Origin: RUG343 sp964486215
Lineage (GTDB): Bacteria; Bacillota_I; Bacilli_A; RF39; UBA660
Length of the DNA stretch: 8,604 bases
Direction of reading: 5' to 3'
Assembly (NCBI GenBank): GCA_964486215.1
Contig: CAZALI010000026.1
Location: 1-8,604 of the forward strand
In this document: positions 1-5,633 of the stretch, piece by piece
How the letters are laid out: each line of letters starts with the position of its first letter
Position numbering within the stretch: position 1 is the first letter of the stretch
Notes under the pieces: generated by a model
The model's database searches: none
The model's input: the letters and a program-made list of their open reading frames with translations, nothing else
What the model was told of the DNA's origin: nothing
Program-made: the position numbers and the translations under genes

Positions 1-588
1 TGTTGATGTTTGAAGACGTCCGTTTGCTTCTGTTACTGGTACTCTTTGTACTCTATGAGATCCACTTTCATACTTAAATAGTGAATAAGCATCTTTTCCT
101 TCAATAGTGAATTCTATTTGAGAGTATCCACCAGCTGTTCCTTCAATAGCATCATATACCTTATACTTAAAGCCTTTCTTTTCAGCATAACGAGTATACA
201 TTCTAAATAAGTCTCCAGCAAAGATATTAGCTTCGTCTCCTCCAGCTGCCCCTCTTATTTCCATAATAACGTTCTTATTATCATCTGGATCTTTTGGAAT
301 TAATAGTAATTCTAAGCTTTGTTCTAAGTTAGTTTTTTCTTCTTCTAATCCTTCTAACTCTTCTTTAGCCATATCAGCTAATTCTTTATCATTTAACATT
401 TCCTTAGTATCATCTATTTCACTTAATACACTTTTATATCTCTTATATGTAGTTATTAATTCTTCTAAATCAGATATTTCTTTGGAATATTCTTTAGTTT
501 TATTAACATCACTTAATACTTCTGGTTTAGTAAGTTCTTGTTCTAAGAATTCATATTTTTCTAGTATTTTATCTAATCTTTCTATCAT
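1..588 (-). CDS. prfA: Peptide chain release factor 1 (RF1), 3' end cut by window edge
   Basis: RF1 reads UAA and UAG in the ribosomal A site and triggers release of the finished protein. The reading frame is open from ATG at 588 to the window edge and gives the first 196 residues; the GGQ catalytic domain would lie beyond position 1. Residues 1-105 form the charged helical N-terminal domain. The stop-codon recognition domain begins at IRGAAGGDEANIF (111-123). The tripeptide PVT at 184-186 is the RF1-type determinant (RF2 has SPF). Numbering matches Thermus thermophilus RF1 without a gap: G116, E119, Q181, P184-T186 and T194 are all in place. Residues 192-193 are Leu-Gln rather than the Ile-His of the model. 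The start is supported by GAGGAG seven nt upstream. The gene has its own promoter immediately after the rpoE terminator. Confidence 0.97.
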   Translation of the reverse strand, partial: MIERLDKILEKYEFLEQELTKPEVLSDVNKTKEYSKEISDLEELITTYKRYKSVLSEIDDTKEMLNDKELADMAKEELEGLEEEKTNLEQSLELLLIPKDPDDNKNVIMEIRGAAGGDEANIFAGDLFRMYTRYAEKKGFKYKVYDAIEGTAGGYSQIEFTIEGKDAYSLFKYESGSHRVQRVPVTEANGRLQTST

Positions 589-608
589 ATGTATCTCCTC
601 AGCTTTAT

Positions 609-617
609 ATTATATCA
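609..617 (-). promoter_or_regulatory. Extended -10 promoter of prfA
   Basis: Reading the minus strand, TGATATAAT is a perfect extended -10 (TGn plus TATAAT). It ends 20 nt before the prfA ATG, which places the transcript start near 602 and leaves a short leader holding only the Shine-Dalgarno. The -35 zone falls in the T-tract of the preceding terminator and has no good TTGACA match, as is common for extended -10 promoters. Confidence 0.7.
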
Positions 618-630
618 TAATAGTTAGTAG

Positions 631-658
631 AAAAAAACTAGATATTAGTTATCTAGTT
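631..658 (-). terminator. Intrinsic terminator of the DUF1934-argS-rpoE unit, overlapping the rpoE stop
   Basis: In minus-strand sense, the 9-bp perfect stem AACTAGATA / TATCTAGTT (658-650 pairing with 644-636) closes a 5-nt loop, ACTAA, and is followed by a T-run to 631. The 5' arm encodes the last residues of rpoE and the TAA stop lies across loop and stem edge. The stem is AT-rich, but its length and the T-tract make termination plausible. Confidence 0.8.
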
Positions 659-1079
659 CCATTTCATCTTCATCCATAATTACTAGATCTTTTAGATCTT
701 CATCAGTAGAATCATCAACGTAATCTTCTTCTTCATCATCTGTGTAATTATCTTCTTCTATTTCATCTACTTCTTCTTCTGATTCTTCTTCTTCGTCTTC
801 ACTTTCTTCTTCAAGAACTATAGTCTTATCAGATTTATGATTAGTTCTTAAATCCCATTTACCATCATCTAGAAGAATAAAATTCTTATCAGTTGCAAGT
901 TGTGTATAGAAATCTCCTATCTTCTTTTCAAATGTTGATTCAGGTAATTCTAATAATTTTATTATTTTCTTATAAAGATCTGCAGTCTTTAATGGTTTCT
1001 TTGAATCTTTTAATATTAAAGTAGCTATTTCTTTATTAGACATTATTTCTAATTCTTCTTTTTTTAATTTTAAGCTCAT
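645..1079 (-). CDS. rpoE: DNA-directed RNA polymerase delta subunit
   Basis: Delta is a small acidic RNA polymerase subunit of Bacilli and Mollicutes. It raises transcriptional specificity and recycling and sharpens the response to initiating NTP levels. The 144-residue product has the family layout: an N-terminal HARE-HTH winged-helix-like domain (about residues 1-75, with MSNKEIATLIL and a GKWDLR end) followed by a disordered acidic tail. By hand count, 35 of the last 56 residues are Asp or Glu. A start 36 nt upstream at 1115 is possible in frame but would translate the ribosome-binding site itself (KRGGLN); GAGGTGG at 1093-1087 lies seven nt before the ATG at 1079, so 1079 is chosen. The gene follows argS with an 89-nt gap and no visible terminator, so it may be read from the DUF1934 promoter, from its own promoter, or both. 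Confidence 0.95.
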   Translation of the reverse strand: MSLKLKKEELEIMSNKEIATLILKDSKKPLKTADLYKKIIKLLELPESTFEKKIGDFYTQLATDKNFILLDDGKWDLRTNHKSDKTIVLEEESEDEEEESEEEVDEIEEDNYTDDEEEDYVDDSTDEDLKDLVIMDEDEMELDN

Positions 1080-1086
1080 ATTAAGT

Positions 1087-1093
1087 CCACCTC
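1087..1093 (-). promoter_or_regulatory. Ribosome-binding site that fixes the rpoE start
   Basis: GAGGTGG on the minus strand, 7 nt from the ATG at 1079. It is a strong match to the 16S anti-Shine-Dalgarno and argues against the longer in-frame start at 1115, which would have this site inside the coding sequence. Confidence 0.8.
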
Positions 1094-1130
1094 GTTTTAG
1101 GTATAATACTTTCAAAAAATATCAATAATA

Positions 1131-1159
1131 CTTATAACATATATCTTATATAGATACAA
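1131..1159 (-). promoter_or_regulatory. Possible rpoE promoter in the argS-rpoE gap
   Basis: In minus-strand sense, TTGTAT (1159-1154) is followed after 17 nt by TATAAG (1136-1131). This would give a transcript start near 1124 and a leader of about 45 nt. The region is so AT-rich that such matches arise by chance; no terminator separates it from argS. Confidence 0.3.
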
Positions 1160-1168
1160 CTGTTTTTT

Positions 1169-2914
1169 TTACATTTTTTCTGGAATTTCTATACTTAATA
1201 TATCTAATAACATTGTAGATATGTTATAAAGTAACTTAGTTAGAGCTAACCAACTAGTCTTTAATTCTTCATTTTCTTCAGTAAGTATCTTGTTTTTAGC
1301 ATAGAATGTATTAAATAGAGAACTTAAATTATATAAGTAATCAGCTATTTCATGTAGTGATCTTGATTTTAGGGATCTTTCTAAGACATTTGGTAAATCT
1401 AATACTAAGAGGCTAATATCTTTAGTATCTTTATCTATTATAGATATTTTATCCATATTTAGATCTTTAGCATTATTTAGAAGAGACTTCATTCTAATAT
1501 TAGAATATAAGACATATGGTCCTGTTTTTCCTTCTATATCAGTAAATTTATTAATATCAAAGATATAATCTGTTTCTACATATGGAACAAAATCAGCATA
1601 CTTAATAGCAGCGATAGCAACTGTTTTAGCTATCTTTGGAGCTTCTTCTTCTGTTACTTTATCTTTGTTAATTCTTTTTATAGTAGCATCATAAGCTTCA
1701 TCTATTAATCCTTTTAGAGTCATTACTCCACCATCTCTTGTTTTATATGGCTTTCCATCTGTACCATTCATAGTACCTAGACCAATATGTTCTAGATGAA
1801 CATCTTTATCAAAGATACCTATCTTTTTAGTCGCTCTAAAGATTTGTTTGAAGTGAAGAGCTTGTCTAAAGTCTACTACATACCATACTTCATCAGGATC
1901 TATCTCTTCTTTTCTCTGTAGAAGAGTTGCGAGGTCTGTTGTTTCATATGAGACTGTTTTATTTGACTTAATATATAGTAGAGGTGGCATTTCATTCTTG
2001 TCGTTTTCATCTGTTACATCTATTACTTTAGCTCCTTCACTATCTATAAGTAGGTTTTTAGACTCAATTATTTCTGTTAATTTTGGAAAATACTCCATAG
2101 CATCACTTTCGCCATTCCATAATTCAAAATTAACATTTATTTCGTTATAAACTTTTTTAATATCAGCTTTAGATATTTCAATTATCTTTTGCCATAATTC
2201 ATAATATCCTCTCTCATGATGTTGCATCTTATTGGTAATATCTCTAGCTTCTTTTAAATATTCTTCATCTTCTTTAGCTTTGGCTGAAGCTATGGGATAT
2301 ATTTCTTCTAGATCTTTATTAGTAATAGGTAATTCTACTTCACTAAAGTCTCCATCGTATGATGGATCAAAGTATGGAAGATCTGGATATCTTTCTTTAA
2401 TCTCTTTTTCTACTAGACCAAGTGGTCTTCCATAATCTCCTAAATGAGCATCTCCTATTACTTCGTGTCCTAATGCAGTAGCTAGTCTTTTTAGACCTTC
2501 TCCAATATTTGCAGTACGTAAGTGTCCTACATGAAGAGCTTTAGCAACATTAGCTCCTCCATAGTCAATAACAATCTTTTTAGGTTCTTCTTTATCAATT
2601 AATTTAGAAGCATCATCAATAACTTCATTTAATTTTTCTTTTAGATATTCTCCTGATAAAGATAAATTTATAAAGCCTGGACCAGCAATATTAACATTAG
2701 TAAATTTAAAATCTTTATCTAGAACTTCTTTTACTTTTTCAGCTATTACTCGAGGATTTTCATGAGCAGACTTAGCTAATTTCATACAATCATTTATTTG
2801 ATAATCACCTAAATCTTTTCTATCAGATATTTTTAATTCTATATTATCTGTTTCATAACCTGCATCATTAAAAACTTTTAATAAATCTTCACTTAGTTCT
2901 TTTAAGATATTCAT
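1169..2914 (-). CDS. argS: Arginyl-tRNA synthetase
   Basis: This class I synthetase charges tRNA-Arg with arginine using ATP. At 581 residues it is full length. Residues 1-90 form the ArgRS-specific N-terminal Add-1 domain, including IAGPGFINL at 76-84. The HIGH signature is HVGH at 128-131 within GGANVAKALHVGHLRTANIGE. The second signature is KTRDGG at 391-396 (in GKPYKTRDGGVMTL), the KTRxGG form seen in the E. coli type, not the KMSTRKG form of Bacillus subtilis. The C-terminal DALR-type anticodon-binding helical domain starts near TGPYVLYSNIRM (464-475). The ATG overlaps the TGA of the preceding DUF1934 gene (ATGA), and GAGGTGAT lies just upstream, so the two are translationally coupled. 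The DUF1934-argS-rpoE order matches the known Bacilli neighbourhood (ywiB-argS-rpoE). There is no T-box leader in the short upstream region. Confidence 0.99.
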   Translation of the reverse strand: MNILKELSEDLLKVFNDAGYETDNIELKISDRKDLGDYQINDCMKLAKSAHENPRVIAEKVKEVLDKDFKFTNVNIAGPGFINLSLSGEYLKEKLNEVIDDASKLIDKEEPKKIVIDYGGANVAKALHVGHLRTANIGEGLKRLATALGHEVIGDAHLGDYGRPLGLVEKEIKERYPDLPYFDPSYDGDFSEVELPITNKDLEEIYPIASAKAKEDEEYLKEARDITNKMQHHERGYYELWQKIIEISKADIKKVYNEINVNFELWNGESDAMEYFPKLTEIIESKNLLIDSEGAKVIDVTDENDKNEMPPLLYIKSNKTVSYETTDLATLLQRKEEIDPDEVWYVVDFRQALHFKQIFRATKKIGIFDKDVHLEHIGLGTMNGTDGKPYKTRDGGVMTLKGLIDEAYDATIKRINKDKVTEEEAPKIAKTVAIAAIKYADFVPYVETDYIFDINKFTDIEGKTGPYVLYSNIRMKSLLNNAKDLNMDKISIIDKDTKDISLLVLDLPNVLERSLKSRSLHEIADYLYNLSSLFNTFYAKNKILTEENEELKTSWLALTKLLYNISTMLLDILSIEIPEKM

Positions 2915-3261
2915 TTTATCACCTCAACATAATAACTAATTATATTATCCTCTATATAAAACATTATATTCATACTATTATCTGTTATCTCTTTACTTTT
3001 TACTTCTAATTTAGGAGTTAAAGTCTTATTTAAATCTTTTAAATAGATAGTTGCTTCTTCATTACTAAAATCATACTTAATAAGTATATCATTATTTTCT
3101 CTTTCTAGACTTTCTTTTTTTAAATCTATAGTCATCTTAGTATTAGTATCTTCTTTATATACTATTCTTCCATTATTAAAAATACCAGATAGTTTTTCTT
3201 CCTTCTTTTCTTCATCAGAAATAATTTTATACTTTAAATTTACTTTTGAAATACTTATCAC
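2911..3261 (-). CDS. DUF1934 (YwiB-like) small protein, function unknown
   Basis: A 116-residue protein of mixed beta-strand character with the pattern and size of DUF1934, a family with a calycin-like beta-barrel fold and no assigned reaction. Assignment rests on size, on recurring strands (VNLKYKII, NGRIVYKE, KMTIDLKKE, MNIMFYIEDN, ISYYVEVI) and strongly on position: in Bacillus relatives ywiB directly precedes argS. There is no signal peptide or membrane segment, so it is probably cytoplasmic. The 3' end overlaps argS by ATGA. The 5' end is uncertain. The first conventional start is GTG at 3261, but the only Shine-Dalgarno (AGGAG, 3265-3261) overlaps it. There is no ATG or TTG upstream before the in-frame TAA at 3282-3280. 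ATT at 3252, the fourth codon, has ideal 8-nt spacing. The promoter is the extended -10 at 3279-3287. Confidence 0.8.
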   Translation of the reverse strand: MISISKVNLKYKIISDEEKKEEKLSGIFNNGRIVYKEDTNTKMTIDLKKESLERENNDILIKYDFSNEEATIYLKDLNKTLTPKLEVKSKEITDNSMNIMFYIEDNIISYYVEVIK

Positions 3262-3278
3262 TCCTAAATATTTAATGT

Positions 3279-3287
3279 ATTATATCA
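3279..3287 (-). promoter_or_regulatory. Extended -10 promoter of the DUF1934-argS-rpoE unit
   Basis: TGATATAAT on the minus strand is a perfect extended -10. It sits inside the same 12-mer, TATGATATAATA, that forms the prfA promoter. The expected transcript start is near 3272, leaving a leader of only about 11 nt before GTG at 3261. No clear -35 is seen; the upstream region is a T/A tract shared with the divergent lemA promoter. Confidence 0.7.
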
Positions 3288-3292
3288 TATTT

Positions 3293-3302
3293 TTTTGCAA
3301 AA
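3293..3302. promoter_or_regulatory. Small palindrome midway between divergent promoters
   Basis: TTTTGCAAAA is a perfect 10-bp inverted repeat lying almost exactly between the -10 of the minus-strand promoter (3279-3284) and the candidate plus-strand -10 (3313-3318). It could be an operator controlling both directions. In DNA this AT-rich a 10-mer palindrome can also be chance. Confidence 0.25.
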
Positions 3303-3312
3303 TTATATTCTT

Positions 3313-3318
3313 TATACT
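3313..3318 (+). promoter_or_regulatory. Candidate -10 of the lemA-pta unit
   Basis: TATACT on the plus strand, 30 nt before the lemA ATG. The only -35-like sequence at workable spacing is a run of T (16 nt upstream). A perfect TATAAT at 3330-3335 is too close to the Shine-Dalgarno to leave room for a transcript start. The real promoter may be this one or a less obvious variant. Confidence 0.4.
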
Positions 3319-3348
3319 AAAATATAAATATAATAGTGAGGTGATTCT

Positions 3349-3912
3349 ATGAATATACAAATTGTTATTGGAATAATAGTTATAATTGCTTTTATATTAA
3401 TGTTAATAGTAATAGCTCATAATAAGTTTAATTTTGCGGCTATTAAGATAAATGAAGCAGAATCTAATATAGAAATTTATTTAGATAGGAAGAAAGATTT
3501 ATTAGATAGAGCTCGTCCTATTATTAAAAAAGAATTAAAATTAGATGATTTTTTAGAAGAATTAGATAACTATGATAAAGATAAATTAAATCACTTTGAG
3601 ATGAATAATCTACTTACTGACTGCTATAACAGTTTTATAAAGAAAGTAGATGAAAATGATAAATTATTAAAGAGTGAAGCTATTGTTAATATTATTAGTG
3701 ATTTAAATGATAATGACGCTTCTAGAGTTGGTACTATTAAATATTATAATGACTCAGTAGTTACTTTTAATAAATTAGTTAAGTCTTTTCCTACTAATAT
3801 ATTTGCTTTATTTACTAGATACAAAGAAAAAGACTTTTATAATGATGAGAAAAAAGAAATATATGAGATATTAAATCAAAGTAAAAAAGAAGAAAAGGAA
3901 GAAGAAAAATGA
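3349..3912 (+). CDS. lemA: LemA family membrane-anchored protein
   Basis: LemA proteins are widespread, have one N-terminal membrane helix and a helical-bundle domain, and have no firmly known biochemical role. The 187-residue product has the typical size. A hydrophobic helix spans about residues 4-23. The family element YLDRKKDLL lies at 44-52, corresponding to the usual RRxDLIPNL region, although the NLV part is altered to RARPII. The best family signature is near the C-terminus, SRVGTIKYYNDSVVTFN (125-141), followed by FPTNIFA. The last residues are a Lys/Glu tail (KKEEKEEEK). Its purine-rich codons contain AAAGGA at 3894-3899, which serves as the ribosome-binding site of pta. The ATG is preceded by GAGGTGA (3338-3344). 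The gene overlaps pta by ATGA, so the two are co-translated. The pairing with pta is unexplained. Confidence 0.88.
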   Translation: MNIQIVIGIIVIIAFILMLIVIAHNKFNFAAIKINEAESNIEIYLDRKKDLLDRARPIIKKELKLDDFLEELDNYDKDKLNHFEMNNLLTDCYNSFIKKVDENDKLLKSEAIVNIISDLNDNDASRVGTIKYYNDSVVTFNKLVKSFPTNIFALFTRYKEKDFYNDEKKEIYEILNQSKKEEKEEEK

Positions 3913-4883
3913 GTTGTATTACTAGTATTATAGATAGAGCTAAGAAAGTTCATAAGAAAATTATTCTTCCTGAGACTATGGATGAAAGAGTAATAGAAGC
4001 TAGTAAAAGAGTAATAGATGAAGGTATTGCGGATATTATTCTTATTGGTGATAGAGATAAGATAAAAGTAGATAAAGCTACTATTATTGATCCAAATAAA
4101 GATACAGAATTAACTAATGAATTAATTGATAAGTTAGTAGAATTAAGAAAAAATAAAGGTTTAACTTATGATGAAGCAAAAGATTTATTACTTAATGATT
4201 ATATGTATTATGCTTGTATGCTAGTAAAGAGTGGAAAAGCAGATGGAGTTGTATCTGGAGCATGTCATTCTTCTTCTAATACTTTAAGGCCTGCTCTACA
4301 GATAATTAAAACTAGAGAAAATGTTGATTTAGTTTCAGCTTTCTTTTTGATGGAAGTGCCTGACTGTGAATTAGGATACCATGGTACTTTTATATTTGCT
4401 GATGCTGGACTTGAACAAAATCCTGATGCAAATAAACTAGCTAGTATCGCTGGCTCTAGTGCTGAAAGTTTTAAGTTACTAACTAGAGTTGATCCAGTTG
4501 TCGCAATGCTTTCTCATTCTACTAAAGGTAGTGCAAAACACAACGATGTTAACAAAGTTGTTAAAGCTACAGAGATTGCCAAAAAGAAATATAAAGGCTA
4601 TTTGATAGACGGAGAACTTCAAGTAGATGCAGCTATTGTTCCTGAAATAGCAAAGATGAAAGCTCCTGATAGTAAAGTAGCAGGCCATGCTAATGTACTA
4701 ATATTTCCAGACTTAGATGCTGGAAACATTGGTTATAAACTAGTAGAACGTTTAGGTAAAGCTAAAGCATATGGACCTATTACTCAAGGAATTGCTGCTC
4801 CAGTAAATGATCTCAGTAGAGGTTGTTCTGTAGAAGATATAGTTGGAGCTGTTGCTATTACAGTTATTCAAACTAATAATTAA
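3909..4883 (+). CDS. pta: Phosphate acetyltransferase
   Basis: Pta interconverts acetyl-CoA plus phosphate with acetyl-phosphate plus CoA. With acetate kinase (not in this window) it yields ATP from fermentation, and acetyl-phosphate can also donate phosphoryl or acetyl groups to proteins. The 324-residue protein is the short single-domain form without the N-terminal regulatory domain of E. coli Pta. Family marks include IILPETMDERV (18-28), the KADGVVSGACHSSSNTLRPALQII region, and PVNDLSRGCSVEDI near the C-terminus, where S303, R304 and D310 match the catalytic Ser309, Arg310 and Asp316 of the Methanosarcina enzyme by spacing. The start overlaps the lemA TGA, with AAAGGA placed nine nt upstream. 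Transcription ends at the palindrome beginning at the stop codon. Confidence 0.97.
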   Translation: MSCITSIIDRAKKVHKKIILPETMDERVIEASKRVIDEGIADIILIGDRDKIKVDKATIIDPNKDTELTNELIDKLVELRKNKGLTYDEAKDLLLNDYMYYACMLVKSGKADGVVSGACHSSSNTLRPALQIIKTRENVDLVSAFFLMEVPDCELGYHGTFIFADAGLEQNPDANKLASIAGSSAESFKLLTRVDPVVAMLSHSTKGSAKHNDVNKVVKATEIAKKKYKGYLIDGELQVDAAIVPEIAKMKAPDSKVAGHANVLIFPDLDAGNIGYKLVERLGKAKAYGPITQGIAAPVNDLSRGCSVEDIVGAVAITVIQTNN

Positions 4884-4906
4884 AAAAACTGCTTAAGCAG
4901 TTTTTT
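4883..4906. terminator. Bidirectional intrinsic terminator shared by pta and the PF06541 gene
   Basis: A 24-bp perfect palindrome with the GC-containing core ACTGCTTAAGCAGT is flanked by an A-run on the left and a T-run on the right, so each strand reads as hairpin plus T-tract. Its left edge is the last base of the pta TAA (4881-4883), and its right edge overlaps the TAA of the minus-strand gene (4907-4905). It insulates the two convergent units with only 21 nt between genes. Confidence 0.92.
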
Positions 4907-5633
4907 ATTTTAGAATAACATTTACTATTAAGTCTATTAGCATTGGAATACCTATTAAAATAGTTATCCACAGTTTTTGTGAATTAGTTAGTTTCTTTAA
5001 TAGTTTTTCTACTAGTGGTTGAACAGTATATAAAAGTAGAGTTCCTCCTATAGCAAAGTTTCTAGATGCATCCCAATTAACTCTTCTATTGATATTTAGA
5101 AAGTCTTTTGAATAATCCCAAAGTAATTCATTTCTTAATACTTCATTTAGATAGTGAACTACATATTCTAGTGATGTAGTTATTAACCAGATAGATAAAA
5201 ATACTATGATTATTGTGGTATCTATATTTTGTAATTTCTTGTACTTCTTTACTAATATATAAGTAATTATTAATACTAGAATATTTACTAGTAATAGGCC
5301 TAATCCATATTTAGTTAGATAATCTAATGGATTATATATCTTTGGAGTAGTATATTCTATGATAGTAGTATATATGAATGTTACTACAGTTAAGACTGAT
5401 ACTGTTAGATAAATATTATTGCTTAGTGGATGTTTTTTATGTATAAATTTGTTTAATACTAGTAGGAGTAATAACATTCCAAAGCCATATATTGGTAAGA
5501 ATGGTCCGAATAGTACTCCTCTATTTACAAAGTGATATGGTGGTACTACAAACATTAGCCATACTACTTCATATATCCATCCTATAAGTGCATATATTAG
5601 AAATGTAATATAAATATCTTTTATCTTATTCAT
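4905..5633 (-). CDS. PF06541 family multi-pass membrane protein (putative ABC-transporter permease, CmpB-type)
   Basis: A 242-residue integral membrane protein with about six or seven hydrophobic segments (roughly 7-29, 42-62, 75-95, 110-130, 137-160, 192-215, 221-240). It carries the family signatures GWIYEVVW (18-25), NRGVLFGPFLPIYGFG (37-52) and LWDYS...NINRRV (171-185). Databases call this family a putative ABC-transporter permease, but no ATPase lies nearby and the true role is not established. The start at 5633 overlaps the ung TGA as ATGA and has GGAGAG at the right distance. The longer in-frame start is a TTG at 5645 that would overlap that ribosome-binding site, so it is rejected. 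This is the last gene of the minus-strand run and ends at the shared terminator. Confidence 0.85.
   Translation of the reverse strand: MNKIKDIYITFLIYALIGWIYEVVWLMFVVPPYHFVNRGVLFGPFLPIYGFGMLLLLLVLNKFIHKKHPLSNNIYLTVSVLTVVTFIYTTIIEYTTPKIYNPLDYLTKYGLGLLLVNILVLIITYILVKKYKKLQNIDTTIIIVFLSIWLITTSLEYVVHYLNEVLRNELLWDYSKDFLNINRRVNWDASRNFAIGGTLLLYTVQPLVEKLLKKLTNSQKLWITILIGIPMLIDLIVNVILK

Noticed and set aside
482..679. 65-residue plus-strand frame opposite prfA and rpoE ends
   Set aside because: It lies antisense to prfA, its promoter and the rpoE terminator; no ribosome-binding site and low-complexity Ser/Ile/Leu product.
1080..1115. 12-residue N-terminal extension of rpoE
   Set aside because: It would encode the GAGGTGG ribosome-binding site within the protein and extend beyond the usual delta N-terminus.
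1116..1168. Possible terminator after argS
   Set aside because: There is a weak 5-bp AT hairpin around TATCT/AGATA but no following T-run in the minus-strand sense.
2232..2435. 67-residue plus-strand frame
   Set aside because: Entirely antisense to argS in a conserved part of that gene; no domain or start signal.
4479..4688. 69-residue minus-strand frame
   Set aside because: Antisense to pta; rich in Phe, Cys and Asn as expected for the reverse of an AT-rich gene, with no independent evidence.
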